Positions 45,133 to 56,392 of a stretch of 64,000 nucleotides of DNA are shown in pieces. The DNA lies in assembly GCF_000004195.4 (NCBI RefSeq), contig NC_030678.2, positions 63,760,378 to 63,824,377 on the forward strand, given 5' to 3'. Every line of letters begins with the position of its first letter. The stretch's first letter is position 1. The notes beneath the pieces are model-generated. The model was not told where the DNA came from and did no database searches. It saw nothing but the letters and a program-made list of their open reading frames with translations. Origin of the DNA: Xenopus tropicalis. Taxonomy: Eukaryota; Chordata; Amphibia; Anura; Pipidae. Both the position numbers and the translations under genes were made by a program.

Positions 45133-45735
45133 TCTTGATAAATAGTTACATAGGGTTAAAAAAAAGTCCATCATGTTTTACCCTTTCAAGTAAACCCAGC
45201 ACACACAAACCTTTACTGACCTATCTATAAACTCAAATACATAATATATATACAGGTATAGGACCCATTATCCAGAATGCTCGGGACCAAGGGTATTCCG
45301 GATAAGGGGTCTTTCTGTAATTTAGATCTCCATACCTTAAGTCTACTAAAAAATCAATAAAGCATTAATTAAACCCAATAGGATTGTTTTGCATCCATTA
45401 AGGATTAATTATATCTTAGTTGGGATCAATTACAACGTGCAGTTTTATTACTATAGAGAAAAAGGAAATCAGTTTTAAAATTCTGAATTATTTGGTTAAA
45501 ATGGAGTCTATGGGAGATGGCCTTTCCGTAATTCGGAGCTTTCTGGATAATGGGTTTCCGGATAAGGGATCCCATACCTGTACCAACATTAATACTAACT
45601 GTAGATTTTAGTATCACAATAGCCTTGGATACTATGCTTATTCAAGAAATCATCCAAGCCCTCTTAAAGGCATTAATAGGATCTGTCATCGCAACATCAC
45701 TAGGAAGGGCATTCCACAACCTCACTGCCCTCACC
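45133..45735 (-). repeat. CR1-type LINE 3' end, split by a MITE
   Basis: The - strand reads from GTGAGGTTGTGGAATGCC (near 45725) through CTTAAAGAGGGC-type text to the tail with AGTCCATCATGTTTT (45160-45175 on +), as in the copy at 2590-2955. The MITE at 45252-45582 interrupts it. Confidence 0.7.
45252..45582. repeat. CAGGTATGG-type foldback MITE, inserted in a CR1 end
   Basis: Left end ACAGGTATAGGACCCATTAT, right end GGGATCCCATACCTGT. It is nearly intact and, by nesting, younger than the CR1 copy. Confidence 0.85.
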
Positions 45736-46010
45736 GTGCAGCTAGAGCTGCAGCAGGGACGTTACTGAGACTGAGCTAAAATGGCAGCTGCTATCTTAAG
45801 CAAAGAGTGAGAGAGAAACAGAGACAGAGCTTCCACTGTTGCCTTTATAGGGAGAATATATCCATGTAACCAGCTTCCTCATCACACCCATCTAACAGCA
45901 CAGGCCATAGTTGTAGTATTAAAAGCTGTTCATTTCCTTACACACACGCCCTTCTCTGCTACATCCTACAGCCTTCTATGGTCCGGCTTTAGTCTCTTGT
46001 ATAAACAATA

Positions 46011-46250
46011 GTGATGAGTCTGTCTCGTTTCCCTTCGCCATGAAATTTGCAAAATGGCAATAAAATTTGTGAAACGGCAATAATGTTTATGAAACAGCAA
46101 AAAATTGGGGTTTTTTTGTTGCCCACGTCTTTTTTGTCGCTCGCGTCTTTTTTTTTGTCGACCACACTTTTTTTTATGCAAACGCGCCCTTTTTTACGGG
46201 ACCCTGTCTGGATTTTCCCACAAGGAATTTTCACGGAAGTTTTGACAGAC
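46011..46250. repeat. TAGTGATGAGT-type MITE
   Basis: The left end ATAGTGATGAGTCTGTCTCG is followed by CTTCGCCATGAAATTTGC. Overlapping ORFs on both strands arise from repeated TTTTTTGTCG/AAAAAG words. Confidence 0.65.
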
Positions 46251-46789
46251 CATCATCTGTCATGTAAAAAGCACCCCGAACATTTCATTAATCTTCATGG
46301 TCCATAAAAGGGAAACAAAGATCATCATCTTTAAAGATACTGTAAGATACTGTAAATGCTCAATATTTTGCAAAATATTTACACCACTGAAATGGTTACA
46401 TTTTAGGAAACAGAAACAGCTTATGCTTTTAATGACATCTGTTAGCCAGCTAACTTTTCTTCCACAATGATTCCCGAGACAATAAGAGGCAGATTAATCA
46501 AAATGTGAGTTTAGAGCTTAATACATAAAAACTCACCCATGTTCTATTCATTCCTATTTATCAATTGGTGAAAGTTAGGAGAAAACTATTCCAAAACTTC
46601 TTTTAGTTTTCTGTTTCAGTGTATCCCAGACATACCTCACTAACCTTAATTCATATTTATAAGTTCAGCATCTATGAAAAGATTACCTAAGCATTTTAAC
46701 CCCAAAGCCACAGACTAATAGGACTACTGATTCTAAAAAAAAATCTAAATCTTGCTCATTGTACTGCGGACTTTTACCACCAAGGAAGG

Positions 46790-47490
46790 CCTAATTCACT
46801 GGGGTTACTAAAAGACTGACACTACTCTGGAAAATTGTCTAAAGTGCTGGGCCTTTATCAAGCTCCTCTTCGACTGTTCAGTTTTGGTCTCCAGTGCTCA
46901 AATGGGACATTATTAAGAGGGCATCTAAGATGGTAAACTGAAAGTCTCAGTTTTGAAGAAAAGACTGGGCAAGTTGGGATTGTTTACACTGAAGAAGAGG
47001 CGCTTAAGATGGGATATGATAACTATATTTAAATATATAAGAGCATCATATAATAACTTCTCTAATGCTTTATTTACCAGTAGGTCCTTCCAACTGACAC
47101 AGGGGCACCCATTCCGTTTAGAAGGAAGGAGGTTCCATTTAAATACTCGGAAAGGATTTTTTACTGTGAGGTTTACTGTGAAGTTGTGGAATTTGTCCTT
47201 GAACCAGTTGTACTGGCAGATACATTAGATAATTTCAAAAAGGTTGGATGGCTTTTTAGCAAGTGAGGGAATACAGGGTTTTGGGAGATAGCTCTTAGTG
47301 AAAGTTGACCCATGGACTGGATTCAGGAAGGATTTTTTCCTCTCTGCGGCAAATAAAAGGCTTCAGGTGGGGTTTTTTGCCTTCCTCTAGATCAACAAGC
47401 AGTTAGGCAGGTTATACATAGGCATTAAGGTTGAACTTCATGGACGTATGTCTTTTACCAACCTAACTTAAATGTTACTATGGCCAATAG
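46790..47490 (+). mobile_element. CR1-type LINE 3' end, 5' truncated
   Basis: Reads KKRLGKLGLFTLKKRRLRWD, then ITIFKYIRA, RFHLNTRKGFFTVRF and the tail GGTTGAACTTCATGGACG followed by TATGTCTTTT and ACCTAACTTAAATGTTACTATG. This is the best preserved CR1 tail in the window. Confidence 0.8.
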
Positions 47491-48515
47491 AGCAAAATTC
47501 TTCCAATAGAGCCTACTTTTTCTTAAAGGATGCCTGAAAGAGAAAGAATGCAGCTCATTTATAGAAAGTTTCCTAGGCTGGAACCTTTTTTTTTTCCAAA
47601 ATGAGCACCTGCCTGGGAAAAAAATTCAGCAATTTACTTCACTGCGTGGGTTTCACTACATTTCCTTGTCCTTTAAGCCTATTTAAGCCTATTCGGAGCT
47701 GTCTAAGTGAGAGCAAGAACTATACAAACAAAAGATGTCCAAAAATATTTAACTCATGCAGGCCACCTACAGACCAACAATGACAAGATAATTTTATACA
47801 CAAGAACCTATTATTATTTTTATACTTGAAGAGATGGGACAGTATACAATTTCCATCAAACCCAAGAAACTCATTTATTTCTCCAATCCCTAACAGCACA
47901 GGAAGTAGGGGAAGAAGGGGAATGCTACATTGAAAAAGGGATCCTTCTCACTGATTCCTTCTCACTGATTGCTCCCATTAAACCACTGCAGTGGCAGTTT
48001 CTGCACCAGCTAAAACGTGAGTGACATCCTTTTCTATTTTGCACATGTTATGTTTACAACCCGGAAGCCATGGTCTTCAGGGATGTGCACTCACAGTTAA
48101 GAAATCCATTGACTTTATTTTGGAGGACACAATTGATTCTTCTTTTTGCACAGGAAGTAGAAAATAAAGGAAAAGGTTCAGTGCAATTAGAAAATGATTA
48201 TCACCACTGACCTTTATTTAGGACCAACACATTAAAACAGCACTATACACATTGGTCATCATTCGTATCAGTAATAAATATCCATTAAAGGTAAGCATTA
48301 TTGTAATTATTCTCCATTAAAAAATAAAGTTAGCACTGAACCTCCAACAAGTCATAATAAAACCTGACAACATTTTTTAACAATTTTTACTTACCCTACA
48401 GGATGAAAGCAGTGAACAGGAGCCCAGCAACAGTGGCTGGAACCTAAAAGTGGTTAGAAGATCCAAGAATTTAGCAATCCACTGTATAGTAGTGGAACAT
48501 ATAAATACCATCTGG

Positions 48516-48518
<3 letters not shown>
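47490..48518. other. Intergenic, no gene feature
   Basis: No repeat family or exon was recognised with confidence. Confidence 0.5.

Positions 48519-48580
<62 letters not shown>
48519..48580. repeat. (TA)n microsatellite
   Basis: About 60 nt of uninterrupted TA dinucleotides. Confidence 0.95.
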
Positions 48581-48581
<1 letters not shown>

Positions 48582-49110
48582 TGTAGCCCAAGTATCCTAC
48601 AGTGAAATGGACAGATCTCCCTATTTATTAGAGCCTAGCCACAGCATAATCCAAACAGTCCCAGACCAGTATTCCTCTATAATGAAAAGTACAATTTCTC
48701 TTTCTTTAATAGTTTTTTGCCACATAATAATCCAAGCAGTTCCAGACCTAGCATCATGTCTGTCAGTAAACTGTGATTATCCTCCAGTCTCTGTGAAGCA
48801 GAATAAGAAAATAAATATTTCTTCTCTTACATCTGCCCCTCTCTCAGATCCTACAGCAGTAGTAAAACTTTCTCCAGTTCCAAGCTGCAAATATATTCAT
48901 TGCAGAAGGGTAAATGAATCCTTAGCCCTACACCTGCCCATGTAAACAGCATTAATTTTTATGGTTCCTCTATCATACATCCTAGCCCTGCAATTGTGTC
49001 TCAATCCCCTGTTGCAGCTTTACCCTACTCAAGGTGCATTATATAATGAAAAAGGATCTACCCTTTTATAGATCCTTAGCTTTCCTCAGCCCTTACAGTA
49101 GAAGTTTCTC
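48581..49110. repeat. Decayed internal repeats
   Basis: AGCCACAGCATAATCCAAAC..GTCCCAGACC at 48632-48668 and GCCACATAATAATCCAAGC..GTTCCAGACC at 48719-48749, plus several TTTCTCCAG words, suggest an old tandem array. The ORF at 48607-48945 follows this array and has no known domain. Confidence 0.4.
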
Positions 49111-52100
49111 CAGCAACATACTTGCATTTTGTACAAGTCCCTCAAAACCAACACTGTGCCCTTCTCAAGATAAGTCACCATGTTTTCACTTGCCTTTCTC
49201 CATGCCACACTCCCTTCATCATCATTATCATATTCATTTATTAAATAGATTAAAATCTATGTAAACATTTGGTGACATAATAGATACTACTCCTGTAGTG
49301 CTGTTTAATGCACTTTTATATTTTTTTTGCTTTTTCATGCCAATTAATAATTATGTAGGATTCTGCAGCTACCAGTTCAGCATGTTACCTCTGCTTTGAT
49401 ACCACAGTCACTTTGTGTAGAATGAGGGTGCCCAGGTGCAGATGAAATGTTTTACAACCACAAATGCATGTCATAAGACAGCACCATTATTAACTTGCAC
49501 ATTCAGTATATTAATTATGTCACATTCTTTAAACATTCTGCTGTCACATTTATTTGCAAGAGCATCTGTGCAAATTTTAACAAATCGGGCACAATTCAAT
49601 CTGGTGCATCACTCCCAGCATAATTAAACTGTAATTATGGGCAAATTGCTTCATTGTTGGGAAAAACATTATGACCTCTAAAATTTGCACTTTCCACACT
49701 TCATTAGCATTCATAAATAAGCCCTAATATGTCAACGAGGGTGAGGGGTAAATCAATACATAATATGACCCAGAAGGTATAGAAGGGAGAATGTAATTTG
49801 GACGGCACAACATTGTGCCTGTATTGCATTGCCAGAGTAGCAGAGGGTGGGGTGTGGTGACTCATATGGGTGTTGCAGTTTTCTGAGTATGAGAATCTTT
49901 TAGTAACACAGGTATCTACATGTCTGCCTTTGTTAAATAATAAAAATGCTGATTCTCTGAAAACACTAGGTACAAAGCACATCTTTTATTGCAGATGTTT
50001 AAGAAAAAACAAATTGTGCCAGAGAGATATTCATAGTTGCTCCAATACTTTAAACAGTACATACCAAAGATGCTCACAAGGTGTGCATTATAAGGTTACC
50101 ATCAAGAAAGTTCTGCTTCATGGCAAATGATGTAATAATCACTCCACTTCTTTCCTCTGAGTCTGTTCCCATAGGAAAGCAGGTTAATGCTGATTTTGGT
50201 AAAAACTTTTTTTTGTTTGTGAGGATAAGGAGAGATATTAATGCATGTACTGCTATTCAATTAAACTCATTACAGCACTTGGGATCCTGGACCTGCAGCA
50301 GGGCATAGAGGAAAAGAGTCATAACGGCTTGGGCATTGTGGCAGGAAGGGAAGTAATATGCAATGTACAGGGTAGAGCTAGCTCAGGATGGGGAAGTATC
50401 CAACTGTTTCTACAATGATTGTAACCAGAGACTATTGTAGCCTATTGTAGCTGCCCAGTTCAAAAGACACCCTTCTGGGGTCCTGGAACTTTCCACTGCA
50501 ATACCAACAGGAAACCTAAAAACTTTAATGAACCAACTACTATGATGAGGTATAAGTAAATAATGATTACACAAAAAAAAATAACAGGATCAGACAAAGC
50601 ATCTGGACAGGCAGTAAGGAGCATAGTTAATGGTGCGGAGTCAAAACAATAGAATGCCAGAGAATTAGTTTGGCAGTTACATCGGTAATCAGCGTAATCT
50701 TTGTACCGGTCTTCACCTAAGGATTTTTGGGGGGCCCCATGATTTTCTGCTATTATACCAACAAAGAACCTACTAACTTTAATGAACCAAGTACTTTGAT
50801 GAGGTACAGACTAGTGTTAGGCAGGAGACAATAAACATTTACATTAAACAAAATTGAATTGAAAACATGACTATGTACTGTATGTATGTGGGGATCTATT
50901 TTGTACACATATAGTTATATAACCTAATTTCCCCAAATAGCACTCACAATGCTTAGTGATGTGTAATCATTGTGAAGTTTTTTTAGGACCTCAGCAGACT
51001 TTACAATGAGTGCATGTTGCTGAGTCTTGTGAGTCTCATTTGGAGATGTTTGGTTATATGAACAAAAAAGTCAAGCTGGAACAGTAATAACAGGAGCTAG
51101 CTTGGACAAAGAGAGAAATGAAAATGGTGAATTTAAACCCACAATAGTGCCAAAGTGTAAGGAAATTATGCACTAGCATCCAATTACAGAAAAAGCACAA
51201 ATTATACAATGCATGCCCCCCTACTAAGATGGAGGCTCTGCCACAAGGAAACCTGGAATGGAGAAAGAACATCTAGAGGTACTTGCTTGCTAAATGAAAG
51301 GAGAATGTGTCTGGGGACTGGAGCGATGAAAAGTAGGAAGTTACATGGGTTTCCCTTCATGTATAACACCCACCCTCTGCTTCTCATAACATCTTGAAAA
51401 TTAGTTTGCAAGGTTAAATGTTTTTGTGGTTTAGTGGTTTGTATTCTCTGTCACAGCTTGCAGGGGAATGCTTGACAGTGGTTTGATTCATACAGCTAAA
51501 AACCTACAAGTGGATAAGGGCTTCTGGTCCAAGCTGGTGTCCAGAATTGTTTCCTGTCTTCACTTGCCCACTTAATCCATGTTGGGTGGTGGGCAGGCAG
51601 GTAGTCATGATACCTTGATTGTTAAATGTTATACCTCTAAAACTGGTGTTATCAAAATGTTTAATAGGATGCACACTCTTAAAAGGCAAATAAGTGAGTG
51701 GGTGGTCTTGAAAGCAGCAATGAAAGGGTCACAAACAATTCCCAAAACAAGTTTCACATACCTGGTTTGCAGGCTTATTACAAGGTATAGTTATATCCCT
51801 TTGAGACTAGGACATTTTAGACACCATTTATTTCAGTTATTTAACTTTCTGGTACTTATAGTATATGCACAGAAAATGTGGTATAATACTTTAAAGACAC
51901 ATGTATTAACAAGGAATTATATGGGTTAATTAAAAAAATGACTAAAACTTTGAACCTGCTAAGCCAGTACTGCTGCAGTGAGAAACTGCTAATCACATGG
52001 GTGTGTGGAGGAACGCTGGGACTCACCCTAAAACCAGACGCTTACATAAGCGTTTTGATGTATACCTAAGCACTCATATAATCTGGTGTGTACATGGTCA

Positions 52101-53560
52101 GAGAAAAAGAAGATTCCTAAATTTTGTAACCAGAAATGTTCTTCTAAAAAAAGGCAAAGTATTGATTTAATGCATTGTATTATTATCATAGTATATTGGA
52201 GAGTAGGATCTATCCCCAAATGTGCGCTTGCCAGAAACAAATCCTATTAGCATTAACAAGCAGCTGGGAGTGGCGGGTGAAGCAGTATTAGGTAGGTACA
52301 GAATGCAAACAATAAGAGTGACCACACCCAACACATCTTCTCCCAAACTATCCTTGATCTCATTTATCATAGATTAGTCATTATAACATATTTTACCATA
52401 AAGGTAAATATGTGGGATATCATTAAACTGAACAGTGTGAGAATACATATTAAGAGGTCTGTAAGAAAAGTAAAGGAATATTATCATATGTCCTTTTTTA
52501 AAATGTTTACTTTTTTAGCTTGGGGGTACTTTGTGTCCAATACATAATATGCCAAACCCCCTTTGAACACCAGTCCTCTTTTGTTGATACATGGCAAGTC
52601 TATTTTGGCAGAGAACTCCCTATCACATCCATTTTACAGAGATATTTCTCTGCAAACTGGTGCAATGTACAGCATGACCTGTACATTTTAGGCAGGTAGA
52701 CAGGCAAGCAAGCAGTTATAGAGACACATAGTCCCAGATTTAATAAAATTACCTGTTTTAAAGGTGACATGGTAAGGGCCCCATGGCTACTGGCAAGTGG
52801 GAGTTTGTGCCTGCCACAGCTCTCCAAGAAAAACATTTGAAATAGTTTCCCATTCACTTGAAAAGGAACTTTGCAGACAAGGAACAGTGACAGACAAAGT
52901 GTCCTATGTGACAGAGATTAATTTTCCTATTTATTTGCTAATGTTAAACAAATTATATTTATCTCCTGCATTGACCCCTCACCCTTCAGTCATTTTCTAT
53001 TTACTTACTAGTCCTGAACCTGTATTACCTCTATCAGAGAGCTTGTAAGACATTGGTTTTCTTGGCTTGGTATTATGATTTGCATTATATACGTCATTTA
53101 AATATATATCATTTTATACACTGTACATGGGTGAATGTGTAACTATAGGACCACATTCCCAGGAAGTATTCTAAGGAAAACCAGTAAAATTATCAGTATG
53201 AAAGGTATTCCCCCTGAATGGTAATTACTTTTTCTCTTTGCAATGGCAGCCATAATTAAAACAAGAAGCTCACTAAACAGGGTGTGAATAACAGGCTAGT
53301 TGAGGGCTACCTATGTATCCCAGTGTGACCATATGGTTACATACTCATTTAAGGTTGACGCGAGTGGTGATATACTTATATAAAAGTTACCACTGCACAG
53401 TTAGGGGACTGCATGAGCTGAAAAGACCGGAGTGATGACTGTACAGATAACAGAACCAGGAGTTTATCTAGAGAAAAAAATACTTCCATATTCCATTCAC
53501 GTTATTTCATTGGTGATAACTATGTTGTAGACTACATAATGAATAGTTACCTCTTAGCAA
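49110..53560. other. Intergenic, no gene feature
   Basis: AT-rich DNA. A diverged direct duplication is seen at about 50471-50575 and 50732-50845 (AACTTTAATGAACCAA followed by CTACTATGATGAGGTA or GTACTTTGATGAGGTA). None of the short ORFs has support. Confidence 0.45.
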
Positions 53561-54384
53561 CTTAAAGGAGTAGTTCACCTTTGAGTTAAAGGAACAGTAA
53601 CACTAAAAAATGAAAGAGCTTTAAAGTAATAAAAATATAATGCACTGTTGCCCTGCACTGGTAAAACTGGTGTGTTTGCTACAGTAACACTACTATAATT
53701 TATATGATAAGCTGCTGTGTAGCCACGGGGGCAGCCATTCAAGCTGGAAAAAAGGAGAAAAGGCACAGGTTACATAGCAGATAACGGATAAGTTCTGTAG
53801 AATACAATAGTGTTTTATCTGTTATCTGCTATGTGCCTGTGCCTTTTCTCTTTTGAATGGCTGCCTCCATGGCTACACAGCATCTTATTTATATAAATTA
53901 TAGTAGCCTTTCTGAAATAAACACACAACTTTTACCAGTGCAGGGCAGCAGCACATTATATTTTAGTTACTTTTATACACTTTCATTTTTTGGTGTTACT
54001 GTTCCTTTAACTTCTATTATTTTAGAACATGGTCAGTTCTTATCAACTTTTCAATTGGTTTTAATTTTTTATAGGTTTTTTTGCCTTTCTCTTCTGACTC
54101 TTAGCATGCAAATGGGGGGTCATTGACCCCCGCAGCCAACAAAAATACTGGTCTGTGAAGGTACAATTTTATTACTGTTACTTTGTATTGCTGATCTTTC
54201 TTTTGGATCCTAGTAACCAAATAGCTTCTGAAATTCACAACTGCAAAGCTGCTGAACAAAAAGATAAATAATTAAAAAACTGCAAATGATAAAAAAATTA
54301 AGACCAACTGCAAATTGTCTAAGAATATCACTCTCTGTATAATACTAAAAGTTTATTTTTTAAGCGAACAACCAACCCATTTAA
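53561..54384. repeat. T2-type MITE with a second T2 MITE inside
   Basis: The outer copy starts TTAAAGGAGTAGTTCACCTTT and ends CGAACAACCAACCCATTTAA. A different T2 element fills 53586-54010. Confidence 0.75.
53586..54010. repeat. T2-type MITE (TTAAAGGAACAGTAACAC), full length
   Basis: Both ends are present: TTAAAGGAACAGTAACACTA and GGTGTTACTGTTCCTTTAA. It is very similar to the truncated copy at 7641-8037. Confidence 0.85.
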
Positions 54385-54559
54385 CTTAAGTTTAGTGGGC
54401 CATACAGCCTCATTTTGCCACTTATACTTACTGGCACGCCAGTATTCCTAGGGTCTGCTTTCTCTCTATATTTACACCTGTTATTCCTTTAGATTTTAAT
54501 AATGTGTTACAATAAACAATTGGTTTATTTAATACTCATAGCGTTGTAGCTAAGACTAA

Positions 54560-54962
54560 GGGGCACATTTACTAATCCACAAACGTCCGAAAAGCGTCCG
54601 AATGCGTTTTTTTCGTAATGATCAGTATTTTGCGACTTTTTCGAGCGCTCAATACGCTCAATTCGCGAAAGTCGTAATGGCTATGAAAAAGTCGTGACAA
54701 TTCACGAAAGTCGTAATGGCTATGAAAAAGTCGCGACAATTCACGTAAGTCATAATGGATATAAAAAAGTCATGACAATTCATGAAATTTGTAATGGCTA
54801 TGAAAAAGTCGCGACAATTCGCGCAAGTCGTAACGGCTACGAAAAAGTTGCGACGGTGACGAAAAAATTGCAAAAAATGCGAAAAAGTCACAAAATGTTC
54901 GTCTCCAATCCGATTTTTTCCCATTCGGGATTCTGATTCGTGGATTAGTAAATCAGCTCCTA
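54560..54962. repeat. MITE (TTTACTAATCCACAAA ends) with an internal minisatellite
   Basis: The left end GGGGCACATTTACTAATCCA and right end CGTGGATTAGTAAATCAGCTCC are inverted. Inside are five units of 38-39 nt (54668-54861). The ORFs on both strands reflect the 39-nt, frame-preserving period. Confidence 0.8.
54668..54861. repeat. 39-nt minisatellite, five units
   Basis: Units at 54668-54706, 54707-54745, 54746-54784, 54785-54823 and 54824-54861. The core reads GTAATGGCTATGAAAAAGTC followed by GCGACAATTCACG; the first two differ by one base. Confidence 0.9.
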
Positions 54963-56110
54963 AATTTGTTTCATCTATATATAAATTGCCATCTAAAGGA
55001 CAGCTCCAGTACTGCTTGGCACATGAATTAACATATAACCACATTTAACTAGATTTGTATGATAACTCCCAAACAGTTTACAAAACACTACCCTTTACTG
55101 TCCAAAAGCACTGTCAATTCCAATCCTCTATACAAAAAAAAAAAAAAAAAAAGCATAGTGTCACCAATATAGCATATTTCCAAATAGGCAATAATGTTCA
55201 AATGCTGTCACTTGTGTGAAGAAAGGAACATATTAGATATACAGGGCCAAAACTGTTAGCATTTTAAAACAATTAATTAGCAATTAAGGCCTAAGCAAGC
55301 AAACCATTAAAAATGTGTATATAGGATAATAAATTAAATGATATGTGAAAAACTATTTAATCTTACATACCTGTATCAGCAAATAAATATAGCACTATGA
55401 CCATGTCATTATCAGTCCCCTCACTGAGGGGCTGTATCAACGTAAAAATGACTACTCATATTGCAAAGAAATGTAGTAAGGAGAATGTATAAGCATACCA
55501 AGGTAAATGGTGGGTCCAACGGCACAATCCCCCCCCACATCTTTAGCATAGGGAATAAACAGAAATAGTGTATGACAAGCTGGCACTGGCTTTGACTCTG
55601 ATAAGTAGAGGACTATAAGCAGCTGGTTGTTTTATATTAAGTCCAATTAATTTTACATTTTAAGATAATCACAAAAAAAGTCTTGTTTGTGCCTCCCGGT
55701 GACACTTAATCATAGGGGTATAGATTCATAGGAGTAGAGGGTAAACTTTCTCCTGTTTAAAGCACTAGTAAGCAGGGCTGGGACTAGGAGTTGGTAGAGT
55801 AAGCAGCTGCCTAGGGTGCAACAGAATGGGGCACAAACTGGGGAGAGTCAGTAACTTAGTCGCCAAAGTGGTGGACATGATTGTGTGCGTGAACAGTGGC
55901 TGAGCTATGACTGAGCTATGAGTGATCATCAGTGGTGGCATGGGTGGGTATGTGAGGCCTTGGCTGTACTGGCGGAGGTGGAATGGCTGTGTACCAGGTC
56001 TTAGTCGCCAGCAAAACTTACCTTGACATGCTACTTGTAAAGCCTCAGTGCAATGGAGTTTCGGTCTCAAGTGTGCAAAAGGGATATTTTTGGGGAGGGG
56101 TCTAGGGGAG
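54963..56110. other. Intergenic, mostly unassigned
   Basis: An A run lies at 55134-55151. The part at 55774-55850 (GCAGGGCTGGGACTAGGAG, CTGCCTAGGGTGCAA) looks like a dispersed repeat end. The ORF at 55765-56070 falls in it. Confidence 0.4.
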
Positions 56111-56392
56111 TAGGGGGTTCATGGGTGATCAGTGATGTTCTCAGAATCCCCAACATACCATTTCAAAAGTGTTGTGGGTCACCAAAAACATAATTGGGGG
56201 CATAGATACCAGATATTAGGCATACACATTTTTTTGGGTAAAATAGCAATATATAGTTCAAAATTCTATCATAGCTGTGTTATTGTGAAGAATGGTGCTC
56301 TAAAAATAGGTCTCTTTCTTTGTTATTCTTGCATCCCCCTTTTTCCTCTTAAGGCAACTTCCGCGATTTCAGTGAAATCGCACCGCCGTGTA

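Noticed and set aside
48607..48945. 112-residue + strand ORF
   Set aside because: It follows decayed internal repeats beside a TA microsatellite; no start context, splice sites or known domain.
54658..55044. 128-residue - strand ORF with repeated FFIAITTFVNCHD-like units
   Set aside because: It is a translation of the 39-nt minisatellite inside a MITE, not a repeat protein.
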